DNA from: Batrachochytrium dendrobatidis JAM81
Taxonomy: Eukaryota; Chytridiomycota; Chytridiomycetes; Rhizophydiales
Assembly (NCBI RefSeq): GCF_000203795.2
Contig: NW_006281099.1
Coordinates: 1,925,774 to 1,989,773, forward strand
Length of the DNA stretch: 64,000 bases
Direction of reading: 5' to 3'
The notes beneath the pieces are model-generated. The model was not told the origin of the DNA and did no database searches. It saw only the letters and a program-made list of their open reading frames with translations. Of the stretch, positions 1 to 11,711 are shown one piece after another. The translations under genes were made by a program, and so were the position numbers. The stretch's first letter is position 1, and each line of letters starts with the position of its first letter.

Positions 1-427
1 CGACGAAATTGGACTGGTATTTTTGGTCCCTGGATGCGACCAGTCGATGCACCTCTGCCTTGAGCTTTAGCTTCTCATCGTCTTCAAACGGTGTATACCA
101 TTTAGACAGTCTAGTTTTTCCCTGTCTATTTTGTACAAGAATAAACCTAATAGGGAGTGATGGTGCAGATTAGCGTTCAATGTGTAACTATGCTGACTGG
201 CTTGATGGTACCCCAAGTGAGGACAGTAAAAGTTTCAAGCATGCAGTAGTATACCGTATCTATAAAAGTGGCAGAAAAAGTTGGTTATATACAGCTCAAA
301 TGCCAAGAGCAAGTGTATAGTAAAAACATGTATATTGTATTGCTGCTGTGATGCAATACAATAAAGGCCTCCATGCACAGCCATATCCGACAGACTATAT
401 TTCATTCCAAGTTGTTCAGCTTACCAT
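1..427 (-). CDS. APS2: AP-2 clathrin adaptor complex sigma subunit (3' part cut by window edge)
   Basis: The minus strand from 146 down to 1 reads [18 protein letters not shown] and continues through an [17 protein letters not shown] stretch to NFV. This is the N-terminal longin fold of AP sigma subunits, closest to AP-2 sigma, which works in clathrin endocytosis at the plasma membrane. The start is inferred. An ATG at 427-425 is followed at once by a donor GTAAGC, a 5-nt exon ATACG (259-255) sits between TAG and GTATAC, and the next acceptor is ..CTATTAG before 146. Joined, these give Met-Ile-Arg-Phe, exactly the conserved start of the family. The gene continues past base 1. A TIR element begins 6 bp upstream of the proposed ATG. 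Family assignment is firm; the first two exons are moderately supported. Confidence 0.82.
255..259 (-). other. Probable 5-nt microexon of AP-2 sigma
   Basis: Minus-strand ATACG is flanked by TTTTATAG (acceptor) and GTATAC (donor). Together with an ATG-only first exon at 427-425 it supplies Met-Ile and two bases of Arg, which the third exon lacks. No in-frame ATG precedes the third exon. Introns would be about 165 and 108 nt. Confidence 0.5.
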
Positions 428-433
428 GATGTA

Positions 434-868
434 TTACAGCTGTATTCACGCAGAATGGTATACCAAGAGTCAAAGTATAATAAACAGTGTTTTCATGAAA
501 TAATTCGTGTCAAAACTGTCCATTCACGATTATCGACAAAAAGGATGAGAACAGAGAATAGATTGAAATCAGTTGGCAATCATCACCAGTGTATGAAAAG
601 GCTGGTTTTACACAACCAACAAATATATGAAACTAAAGAAATTATATTTTAAAAACTTGGACACATTCGCACTCTTCAAGGAAACAACAATCGCATGCCT
701 TGGTGATACAACCATTGTTTTCATGCCAATCACCACAAACAATACAATCACACTTTGTCAAACAGTTCATGACACAACGTTGTCCAGTACACGGACAACA
801 ATCCAAACAGACTGACTGTTTACCATGTATTAAGCATTTTTATTCAATACTCCATTTTACGTGAATAT
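434..868. mobile_element. TIR element copy E1 (non-autonomous, MITE-like)
   Basis: The left end reads TTACAGCTGTATTCACGC; the right end reads CCATTTTACGTGAATA, its inverted complement. The window-wide consensus end is TTACAGCCGTATTCACGTAA. No transposase-like ORF is visible. The element lies between the AP-2 sigma start and the ARO7 3' end, and its right terminus abuts the ARO7 stop codon. Confidence 0.7.
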
Positions 869-883
869 CTCGAGACATGCACA

Positions 884-2005
884 TCAGCACCGCTCTAACA
901 AGTAGTCTACCTCGACTTCCTTGGTGAGTGGAATGATATACTGCTCGTAAATATTGGATACAGTATCAGGGGAAATTCTCAAGTTGTGCTGCATATCTGG
1001 ACTACCATCTTCAACAATTTCTTGTCCGTATGTCAACACTTTTGATCTTACTCTTTTCAGTAGCTTGATTTCGACATCCTTGTTTGTCAAAAGCTGCATG
1101 ATTCCATCACGATCACCAGCTTTTATCAGCCTCAAGTACTCTTCATGTAACTTGGGATCATTGTACTTGGCCTCGGCAACAAACTTTCCATAGTGAATTC
1201 TTCTGGACAGAAGCTGCAGAATTTCTACATCGCGTGTAGCAGAAGATCCAAAATTACCGTCATTGCCTTTGGCACATATCTGTGGTTGGATATGGTCAAG
1301 ATAAACCTGTTTGATCTTGTCATTATAGTTGATGGTGTTTTCTTTCAAAATCTTTGGGTAGGCAATGGCTGACAGGACTGGGTTAGGAAGCGGCGACGTG
1401 AATGGATATTCTTCTGGACTAAACAAAATAAATTTAGTCACAATCGTAGAGATTGCCATTCATCTCGGAATAGAGTAACCAGATATGATGGTATATTCCA
1501 AATGACAATTATTTTCAATACAAACCTGGTGTAACGACGAACTTTGGCTGTAAAGAAACAGTTTGAACCACACATTCATGACATCAGACAAAAATACGGT
1601 ATACTGATAGATTAGTAAGCAGTTTATCATGAGCGAATCATCCAAGCAGCATCACAAACCCTGGCTTATCGTATTCTTCAATAGAACCTCAATCTTACCA
1701 TGAACACATTCAATGTTATGCAAGAAATAATCCAAGAACGAGCCATTAAAGTCTTGGAATTCGAATGCATTGGGCGTGTAGATGATATTGTTGGATGCAA
1801 ACTGTGCCCTTTCTACCAAACCTATACAATGTGTGATGGCACATGTCAATGTTTCAATTTAAAACATGGGTCGACTCAAACCCCAATCAAATGAGACTTG
1901 AAAAAAGAATATTCAAGACTGCCTACCAAAGATAATGGAATCTTCAAGGCGAATTAGCTCTCGCCTTATTTTGTCCAAGTTTAGATCGTTTCCAGAAAAA
2001 TTCAT
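884..2005 (-). CDS. ARO7: Chorismate mutase
   Basis: Converts chorismate to prephenate at the head of phenylalanine and tyrosine synthesis, in the cytosol. Four exons join cleanly: 2005-1927, 1821-1699, 1547-1526 and 1418-884, giving 252 residues against 256 in yeast Aro7. Recognisable blocks are the start MNFSGNDLNLDKIRREL, then LIRLEDSIIFGLVERAQF, then FKGSFLDW-like FNGSFLDYFLHNIE, then the catalytic-core INYNDKIKQVYL, ATRDVEILQLLSRRIHYGKF, and the C-terminal ITKEVEVEYLL-like PLTKEVEVDYLLERC. The third exon is only 22 nt but restores the frame and encodes the AKVRRYT segment. The regulatory helix region is present, so allosteric control as in yeast is plausible but not shown. A TIR element begins 55 bp upstream of the start codon. 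Confidence 0.95.
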
Positions 2006-2060
2006 TAGTAGTGAGCTTTGTTAGGAGTAAAGAAGCAGGAATTGGCGGAGTAGTAAAAGC

Positions 2061-2601
2061 TGCAGCTGTATTCACGTAAAACAAAACGCTAAATAAAAGT
2101 GTAATAACTCAGTCATGGAATAGTAGGTATCAATTTACTCGACAGCATTGTGCTACATGAACTCTTTAGTTCTGGTCTTTGTTCATTTTTGTATAAACAA
2201 CTGATCGAATGTTCAATCTCACACTTGTCAATTTTAAACTCTCTTTTGATCCAAACCAAATAGTGGCTAGTCGGCATGGAGACAATCTTCCCAAGATGTG
2301 CGATCATTGTTGAACTAGAAAGCAGACGTATTCGAGTTTAGAATACAACAGAGATGGACTGTATTGGCGACATTGATAGTCAAATTTGGTTTCAAACTTG
2401 TCAATCGTACAATGTATGCCAAAATAATCATCTCAACCTAAAGCTATCGTTTGCATCACAAGATTGACTGTTTCTTGAATTGGCATGATCAATTCTTTCA
2501 AGCACAACATCCATCGTTAATAGGAAGCTGCAACGAATATTGAATCACTGCTTTAAAGAAAAATAGGCAAACCACTGCAAGTAGTCTATTTTACGTGAAT
2601 C
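2061..2601. mobile_element. TIR element copy E2
   Basis: The left end GCAGCTGTATTCACGTAAAA and right end TATTTTACGTGAAT are inverted repeats. About 541 bp. It lies between the divergent ARO7 (55 bp from its ATG) and NOP56 genes. Its interior resembles the 12289-12529 copy, including the shared string CTTGTCAATCGTACAATG. Confidence 0.75.
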
Positions 2602-2934
2602 CATGGACTACTTTCTATTCGAGATCCAATCCGAGCCGATTCTATTGCCAAGCGTGCCTAATCAGTTATTACTGAGAAGCATAACACGGGGAATTTTCAC
2701 CAAGCCAACCAAAGTGGTTCACGTGTCAATCACGAGAAAATTCACTTTTCAAGAAATTGGCAACTTGCTGCAAATTTGACTTCCAAAATTCAGCGAAAAT
2801 TTTGGATTTTTTTTGATATTCGATTCGTTGCGTTGCATTTCTTTCTTTCTAAATCAGCCAAGCCAGAGATTTGCCTCGACTCTTGTCAAACTACTCTGCT
2901 TACTGGATAAACCTATTAACTGTATACTTTCATT

Positions 2935-4910
2935 ATGGTGTGTCACTTTATAAACTGCTATTTCTTTGAGTTCATTGCTTGTTTAAATCAGTCTACAATC
3001 CAACCTGCCATTTTCACAAACCGCATTGGAAATACAATATGCTTACCATTGGTTTTTAAATATTTATCTTGTAATCAATATGTACGATATCAATTCAATT
3101 TGCATCAATCATGCTTTTAAATTCTGAATCTTTTCGGATTATGCTACTCGCTTTATTAAATACCGGAAATCGACGCATCAACTATACATCAAACCACTTG
3201 ATACAAATAGAGCTCATTATTCATTTTGGTTGAATTATCAGCCGGATACACTCTTTTTGAGCGTATCGAATCGGAGGAAATTGGTATTGAACTTGACGAT
3301 GTTCAAAAGGCTGTTGTTGAACTGCCACGCTTTCAAAAGATTGTTCGTCTCAAGTCGTTTGCTCCTTTTAGATCAGCTGCCCACGCTCTTGAGAACGCCA
3401 TGGATATTTCTGAAGGTGTCATGAGTGATCATCTCAAGGCTTTTCTTGAGATGAACTTGCCCAAACCAGGAAAAAAGAACAAGGTTCTTCTTGGTGTTGG
3501 TGAGAGTAATCTGGGTGGTTCTATCAAGGCTGACCTTGGTATAGATTGTGTTGTTGACGACACTGTTCGTGAGCTCATTCGTGGCATTAAGCTTCATTCC
3601 GAGCGACTTCTTGCACAGTTGAAAGAGGGCGATCTTGGTCGTGCTCAGCTTGGTCTGGGTCACGCTTACTCTCGTGCCAAGGTCAAGTTCAATGTCAATC
3701 GTGTGGATAACATGATCACTCAGTCCATTAATTTGCTGGATCAGCTTGACAAGGATGTCAATACATTTTCTATGCGTGTCAGGTAGGTTATCCATGCTAT
3801 TGTGCACTTGTAGCACTCTGAATTCTATATTTCCCTGATTCTTACACTGATGTCTTTAGAGAATGGTATGGATGGCATTTCCCTGAGCTTGTCAAGATTG
3901 TGTCCGACAACTTTCTATATGCCAAGCTTGTCAAAGTGATTCGCAATAAGGGTGATCTTTCTGAAGATAAACTCGATGCACTTGAGGCTGTCACCAATGA
4001 TCCAATCAAGGCCAAACAAATCCTTGATGCTGCTCGTGCATCCATGGGTACTGATATTTCCGAAATTGATATGGTCAACATTCAGAGTTTTGCCGATCGT
4101 GTGATTTCTCTGACCGAGTACCGCAAGAGCCTATACGGTTACCTTTTAAGCAAGATGCATGCAGTTGCTCCCAACGTGTCTGCTCTTATTGGTGAGATTG
4201 TAGGAGCTCGTCTTATTGCACACGCTGGTAGCTTAACCAACTTGGCAAAGTATCCTGCTTCGACTGTGCAGATTCTTGGCGCTGAAAAGGCACTTTTCCG
4301 TGCTCTCAAAACCCGTGGTAATACTCCCAAATACGGTCTTATCTATCACTCAACCTTTATCGGTCGTGCAGCACAAAAGAACAAGGGAAGAATCTCCCGT
4401 GTGCTTGCCAACAAAGTATCGATTGCATCCCGTATTGACTGTTTCCTTGATAATCCTACAAGCAAATTTGGTGAGTTTTTGAGAGATCAAGTGGAAGAGC
4501 GTCTTCGTTTCTACGAGGAGGGTGTCACTCCACGAAAGAACGCCGACGTGATGGCGGATGCTCTCAAGGCTGCTGGTATTGATATGGACATTGATGAAGA
4601 AGAAGAAGGTGTGTTTTTATATTGGGTTGAACCTGTGATGCGCAACGAATTATAAACTGACTACCCGTTGCATATTTTACAATTAGAAGCACCAGAAGTT
4701 GCATCTACACCTGCCAAAAAGAGGAAATCAAGCAAGGAGTCCAAAGAAAAGACCCCTACTGCCAAGAAATCTAAAAAGGAGGATGCCGAGGTTTTCGAAT
4801 CGCCAGTCAAGGAGAAGAAGAGCAAGAAGAAGGAAAAGGCATCAGTTGAAGAGACCGTAGTTGAGCCCAAATCTGCAGAAAAAAAGAAGGCCAAAAAGGC
4901 AAAACAATAA
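2935..4910 (+). CDS. NOP56: Nucleolar protein NOP56, box C/D snoRNP core
   Basis: Core scaffold of box C/D snoRNPs, which direct 2'-O-methylation of rRNA in the nucleolus with Nop58, fibrillarin and Snu13. Exons are 2935-2937, 3211-3782, 3860-4608 and 4687-4910, giving 515 residues. Exon 1 is only the ATG. Spliced to 3211 it gives [18 protein letters not shown], matching the family's start. The NOP5 N-terminal domain and coiled coil come first ([52 protein letters not shown]). The Nop domain follows, with the RNP signature [20 protein letters not shown], then [20 protein letters not shown] and [12 protein letters not shown]. The last exon is a lysine/glutamate-rich tail typical of nucleolar NOP56 and NOP58. 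Without the splice, the ORF would have to start at a TTG. Very secure. Confidence 0.97.
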
Positions 4911-5116
4911 ACAGTGCATGCAATCTTTTATTGATGTTTTATTACAGACGATGCAAATGAGTTGGATTGCAGTCGTGGATAGCTTGGTCGTGTTGGCAAA
5001 AACCACCAGATTATAAGCTTACCCTCAGGATAATAAATGCCACTTTGGGCCGGACTGCAAAAAATTCGAGTTTAACGTTTACCTCTGTAGTTATCAGACA
5101 AGGGAGCAAGACTGCC

Positions 5117-6945
5117 ATGTCCAATAGTGCAGTGGTGGGTTTTGCTGTGCAGTCAGTATATGATGTTCTATCAGTCATTGGTGCAATTTCAGTTGCTGTA
5201 GCAGTTCTGGCAACAGGCGGAGTGCATGAATGTGTGACGGTTTAGAAGATCTTTCAACAGCCAAACATGAACAAAATCTTGACTCAAGTCACTTGTTCAT
5301 TACTCAGCTTCTCGTTTGTTCATATATGCTTTCTACTCTTCAAAACTAACTTTGTCATACGATTCATTTATATTATACTTTTACCATCCACTACAACTAT
5401 CATGTGCATTTTGGTCATGGTTAGCCTGGAGTCTATAAATGGGTTATGGATGATGTAATTCATAAAATGTCGCAACGATTCGCAGAGCTTGGCATGGATG
5501 TTAATGTTCTTTCGGAACTCCAGCAGGTAATATAAGCATCATTATACGTGGTTGTGCCATACTCTTGCCTCGACACAACAATCTAGTCTAGATGTGTAGT
5601 TTGCTTGTTTGAAGTTGCTGCTTGTTGGTGTGAATTATTGATTGCCTGTCTTTTATACAGCACGGTATTGAGATTGTTCAATACATGTGTAATACAGCGA
5701 TGATTAAGCATATAATCTGGCGTATTGCATGCTTTGCCCTGATTCCATTTTTATATTGCAATTGACACCAATTTGGATTAAAAAATTAGACATGGGAAAC
5801 CAAGATCATGGCTATGGGCGTGGCTTCATTTGCTCCAACTACTCATCCTTTGCATGATGAACAGTTTTCTTTAAAGAATCCGCAATCCAACCCACAATTT
5901 GGAATTAGTGCAATCACAAGAGATGTGAGTGGTTTGAAAGACTATACGCGTAATGGCTTGACAGCAAGATATATATGCTTTGTCGACCCATATTTCAATA
6001 GCACACTCAACCTTTTGGATCTACAATATAGGATGGTCTTTATGAATATGGATCACCCGCTAATCTAGCTGCTCTTGCAAATTCAGGTTGGGTTGTCCAA
6101 TTTTGTAAACTATTTCATTATCCATATCTAAACAGTATGAAATCCATTTGGACAACTCTGTATCATTGCATCACACACTAGGTTCTAGCTACAGTCTTCC
6201 ACAAACCGACGGGCCCGCAGAGGACGACGCAATTCACGGCAATAGCTCGTTGGCAAACATAAAATTAAAATCATCACACCTTGATAATGAAGAACCACAC
6301 CTACTGCCGTCATCTTCACTTGCCCACGCAGTATCATTGCCAAATTTAGCAACTCAATCCAATCCGCTATCTTTAGCTAGCAACAATTCAAGCACTCGTA
6401 CCAATCCAACGCGTAGTCAAGTCAGAGCAATATTGGCACGAGCTGCACGCCAATACAGACGACAACGAGGTGCTTTTGCATTAACTCGTATGTTTTTTAA
6501 TATCAGATGTTCAGGATAAATGACTGTTTACTTTGAACTACGTTTAGATAAAAGTATTGGGAAAATTTCCCAATTGGATGGCAACGACGATGATGATGAC
6601 GATGACGACGATGCAGATGAGCCGGCTGGAGGTGCAGATACGAGCGATATTGGGTCTGAATTGGATGATGATGATTCAGAGGACGAATATGCAGAAGTAG
6701 ATCATTTGGTGCTTTGCCAATTTGAAAAGGTTCAACGTGTCAAGAATAAGTGGAAATGCGTGCTCAAAGACGGTGTTGTGAATGTGAATGGCAAAGATTA
6801 TTTGTTCAATAAGGCAAGTCTTGTTGGCAACAGTGTATTGCCTTTTAAACCTTTTAGTAATGTTTCGGGGCTGTCTGTTTATTCTAGGCAAATTGTGATT
6901 TCGAGTGGTAATCTGTTAAAAACTATGCTTTTTGTTCGTTTATAA
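5117..6945 (+). CDS. TOA1: Transcription factor IIA large (alpha/beta) subunit
   Basis: TFIIA stabilises TBP on promoters for RNA polymerase II. The N-terminal four-helix part is MSNSAV joined to PGVYKWVMDDVIHKM and QRFAELGMDVNVLSELQQ, then TWETKIMAMG. A variable middle follows, then KSIGKISQLDGN, an acidic run of Asp residues near 6588-6612, and the C-terminal beta-barrel strand VLCQFEKVQRVKNKWKCVL followed by KDGVVNVNGKDYLF. Exons inferred from splice signals are 5117-5134, 5425-5526, 5790-5924, then one starting near 6045, one from about 6182, and one from about 6548. The 3' end is uncertain. The reading frame after FNKA runs to TAA at 6943-6945, but AAG/GCAAGT at 6811-6819 is a good GC-AG donor and a last exon near 6991-7010 is possible. 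Family firm, exon ends approximate. Confidence 0.88.
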
Positions 6946-7107
6946 AAGACTTTTGATTCATTACCAATATGCACTGATTTACTGGTGCAGATTTTCAGAA
7001 GACTAAGTAGGGGTATTTTGTTGAATACATAATACAATAGCTATCTTCACAGGGTTATCTAGAAAAATGTGTAATATAATAAAGCCAATTCAGCCGAGTC
7101 GTTTATT

Positions 7108-10100
7108 TTAAACTACTTGGACAATGCTATATGCGTTACGTGCACGTTCTTTTGCTCGACGGCCTATAGGCGGAAGCATGGGGTTGATTCCTTTTTTACG
7201 GCAATACCTTACACCCACCTTGACCAATTCGACAAATATACTTTGTACAATGGCTGAGATGAACACAACTAGCCATCCCCATGCAGTGACGGGTTCAAAA
7301 TTTAGCCAGGTAGAAATACCTGGAGCCAAAAGACCAATTAATGCAAGAGCGAATGAAAGGAGAAAGGCGCCAACCATCCATAGATTGCCAAAAATACCAG
7401 TGACAAATACAGATTCTTCTACTGATCGAGAGTGGAAACTTTGCACAAGCTGCATGACCGTAAGTACCATGAACGCAGTGCTACGACGCTGACCCGTGCC
7501 TGCTTCACCCATAGGAATTCCTGTCAAGCCTGTATTCTCCATCCAAATGTAAATCCCAAATGTGATTGAGCTCATCATCAAGCCATGTAACAATACAACA
7601 ACGGATGTAAGAATGGTGAGAACGCCTTCGTTTGCTGGACGCGGTTTGCGATCCATAATATTTTTTTCGGCCGGTTCAAGACCAATCGACATGGCAGGTG
7701 GAATATCGGCGATAATATTGGCCCATAAAATTTGCATGGTAGTGAATGGCATTTCCAAATTGGCAAGAGCAGCCCTGTTTACAAAAAGTCGCCATCACAA
7801 TTTACAAATACGTTATTTTCCAAATTAGTTGCATAACTACAAAGGGCAAAACTTACATCAGGAAAAGGAAGATTTCAGCCGAGTTACACGATAGTAGATA
7901 CACTACAAACTTTTTGATATTGTCAAACACTTGGCGACCTTCTTTGACAGCATCAACAATCGTGGCAAAATTATCATCAGCCAAAACAATATCTGCAGCT
8001 TGTTTTGTAATTTCTGTACCACCAATACCCATGGCAACACCAACATCGGCACGCTTGATGGCAGGTGCATCATTGACACCATCACCCGTCATGGCAACAG
8101 AATGTCCTTTGCTCTGCAAAGCCTTTACAATCTTGAGTTTGTTATCGGGACTAACGCGAGCAAAAACAGCGGGAAAGGGACGTTGCTCGGCCAATTGCTC
8201 TTCTGACAGCAAATCAATCTCATATCCCTTCATTGCACGACTGTTGGATTGTCCTTCTTCTTCAAGAATACCCAACTGCTTAGCAATAGCCGATGCAGTA
8301 GCAATGTGATCACCAGTGATCATAATCACTCGAATTCCTGCACGTTTACAGGTGGCAACACTTTCCTTGACGCCTTCTTTTGGTGGATCAATTAAACCAA
8401 TAAGACCAACAAACACAAGCTGAGATTCGGCAGCCTTGTACGAATTTGCCTTGGCTATACCAAGACCTTCATCAGCAGTGACTTTACGCATAGCAAGCGC
8501 CAATACACGCAGACCGGACGAAGCCATAATTGAACTACGTTTTGATATATAGTCGACAAAAGCGTCATCAAGTACATGCGTTGGAAATTCATCCATAAAA
8601 TTAAATCCCTTGGCATTGGAATCTGACACGCCAAGATAGGAAACACAGTGAGAAAGAACACATTCGGGAGCGCCTTTAGCCAATACAAATGCCGAGTCTT
8701 GAGAAAGATGGCAAGCCAGTTTTGAGGCACCTTGCTGGTAAATCACACTCATAAGTTTACGATCACTGTCAAATGCATATTCGCCAATTTTGTTCAGCCC
8801 AGCTTCTGATTCGAGCCATTCGCGAGATACGCCCGCTTTTCTGGATGCTACAACCAGTGCAATCTAAGCCACCACATTTCAAAATAACCTTTAGCAAACA
8901 ACTCTAAATCAAGCCTACAGTCTGAAAATGTAATGAAAGCAGTGCTGTCAGATAAATTACCTCTGTTGGATCACCGATTGGTTTCCATTTCCCAGTTTCC
9001 TGATCACGTACAATGCTAGCATTGCAGCAAAGTGCAGCAATGGTCATGGACGCGGCCAAATGGCTGGGCATTTGTTGAATATCCTTGGAAGAAGCAGTAG
9101 CCTCCAATGATTTCATTTTGGGAGGATCGCCAGAAGAAGACATGGCTGATGTAAGTGATGGAGATGGAAGAATGTTTACCACGCCGGCTTCGGGATCTAA
9201 ACTGGTTGAATGAGTCATGACAAACGACGAATTGTCACTAGTCCAAAGAACCTGGGCACCCATCTTGCCTTCTGTCAACGTGCCAGTCTATTTACAATAT
9301 TGAAGAGTGAACAAGGTGGAAATTATAAAAAACAATATACGGCTTTAAAGCTACAACGCAGCACAATCAAAGCAAATCAAAACTACCTTGTCAGAGCAAA
9401 TAACAGTAACAGATCCTAGCGTTTCAACCGATGGAAGTTTTCTGACAATAGCATGTTTGCTAGCCATACGACTAACACCGAGAGCCATGGCAACAGTCAC
9501 GACAGCAACAAGACCTTCAGGAATAACAGACACACCAAGACTAATACCAACTTTAAGCATATCCGAACCAGATCGCTTGTAACCAAGTCCAATACAGATA
9601 ATAATGACAACAAGAATCAGCGCAATTGCAACCAAAATCTGACCAAGAGTGGAAAGCTTTTTTTCAATGTTGCTTTTTTGATGTGGGGTAGATGAAATAG
9701 CCTGACTAATTTTGCCAATCTAAGTCAATGAACATGACCCGAGTTAGTGCTTAAATTGCTGGTATGAATAAACTGTCAAAAACAGTATTTATACCTCTGT
9801 TGAAATGCCAGTTCGAACAACAATTCCTTTTCCACGGCCTTTGGCCACAACAGTGGTCATGAATGCGCTTCCTTTGCAATCACCAAGTGGAAGACGACGT
9901 GTCTAGAGTAAATGATAAAAGCCAATGTAAGGAAACTTGTTCATCATCAACTGTCAAAACAAGTACTATCCAACACTGTGTACTTACTCGTTTTCGAATT
10001 GTTCGAATACTTTTGGAAATAGGCAATGCCTCACCAGTCAAAATCACTTCGATAATTTCAAGCTGGGCAGATTCGCACAAACGAAGATCTGCAGGAACTG

Positions 10101-11711
10101 CATCGCCTAGAATGTGTGATGAATTGAAAGAAGTTAGTATAGTTGTTGAATCATTTCAGTTGATAATAAGCGACTCAAGGTACCTTCTTCCAACGTAACA
10201 AGATCGCCAGGAACCAATTCACGCGATTCAACAACTGATTTGATACCATCTCTAATAACAGTAGCCTATCAATACAAATGAGCAACAAGTTAGATTTTCA
10301 AGTTTTGACTGAAATAAAGTACTTTAAAGTATACAGTATTTACTTTTGGAACAGAAAGAGTTAGTAGTGCTTCCAAAGCACGATTTGCCTTGAACTCCTG
10401 GTATGTTCCGATTGTAACGTTAAGAACAACTACAATTAGCAGCACAATGGCAGAGTCCGAGTCTTTTGTTGCAAATTCCACAATAGCAGCAATAATAAGA
10501 ATTAAGACCATGAAATCAGTAATCTGGGTAAAAATCATGCCAAATATTGAAGGTTTGGGGGGATTTGGAAGTTTGTTGAAGCCATAGTGTTCCCGAAGAA
10601 GCACGATACGATCAGATGGTAAGCCGCGCTCTGTATTTGAGCCATACATTTCAGCAAGACGCTCCGAGTTTTTATCAAAATAAAGACCTAAACAGTGCAA
10701 AATGAGTCAGCCAGTGCATTCAAGAATCAAATGAAATGGAATGATACTATTTGCGAGTAAAACAGTGACACGCCTGATAGATTCAAATGCACACTTCATA
10801 AGCCTATGTTTAGTCCATTAAAACTTACTGGGTGGTGGAAAAATATGCTGACGAAAGGGGACTTTTGGAGTTTGAAATTTTTCTGGGAATTGTGATATTA
10901 AGCGCTCAACATCATCATGCTCATCCTCCTTGACCAATTCACGCCAGTCCGAGAATTGAGGGATTCTAGTTGTCAACAAACCCAATACTGCCATGGCTGT
11001 TTCTTGATGTGCTTTGGTGGATCGAGGCTGGCAACGACGGTGCAACTTCATGTAGTGGCGCAGATCGGATGCAGAGTATTCAGCAACAGCATTTTGAAAC
11101 TCTTCAATCTCATCAATGAATTCACCAAAAAGCGAAAATGCAATGTCGGCTTCTTCTGTTGGTTTTTGGTTGAGGAGATTGCCAGATTGGTGGCCCATGT
11201 GCTGAAGAAGACCTTTTGCAAGCTTGGCCATGAGTGCTGCATCCAGATTTGGAATCTTTCCTCCTCGTAAACGATATTCCATAACATAATTCAAACCCTG
11301 TAGGATATCAAGGACAGAAATGTCTTTGTTTTCAACTGCCTCGACCAGATCCACAACATGGATGTCGATTTGATGTTCGATGCTTGCTATAAAACAATGA
11401 GGTTGTTAGCACGTTCAGAAACTTTTTGAAGTGGTCAAGCCACAAACAACGTTTAATTGAGATGCACTGGACTATAGTAGGGCTGGATTAGGCGAGCAGC
11501 ACTAACAACCAAACGACACTGCATTGACGAGCATTCGTAGTGTCTAAATGGAACTGGTATAGAGAATCCAATGCAGGATATCCAAGGACACGATCAAACT
11601 ATTTTAGAATAAAATAAGCGTCAATAAAATACCTTGACCATCAAGACGAACAGAAACTGAGCGAGTATCCAAGTCGTATATAGGTTGTTGATGGTGGTCG
11701 TCTGGGCTCAT
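7108..11711 (-). CDS. P2-type cation-transporting ATPase with N-terminal extension (ENA/Ca2+-ATPase-like)
   Basis: A multi-exon membrane pump. The order on the minus strand is an N-terminal region unlike P-type ATPases (starting MSPDDHHQQPIYDLDTRSVS, about 220 residues), a cation-ATPase N domain (LLREHYGFNKLPNPPKPS), TM1-2, the actuator loop LTGEALPIS (usual TGES replaced by TGEA), TM4 with VIPEGLVAVVTVAMALGVS, the phosphorylation site ICSDK joined to TGTLTEGK, the hinge MTGDGVNDAPAIKRADVGVA, and TM5-10. TM6 reads LWANIIADIPPAMSIGLEP. This resembles the ENA pattern (..FPAMGLGLEKA) more than SERCA or PMR1, so substrate (Na+/K+ or Ca2+) is uncertain. A perfect donor GTAAGT after FPPP links the extension to the pump, so I treat it as one gene. 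The start is the first ATG of the exon beginning at 11711. Confidence 0.85.

Noticed and set aside
5267..5458. Hydrophobic open frame MNKILTQVTCSLLSF with apparent signal peptide
   Set aside because: It lies in the inferred first intron of the TFIIA large subunit and ends exactly in its second exon.
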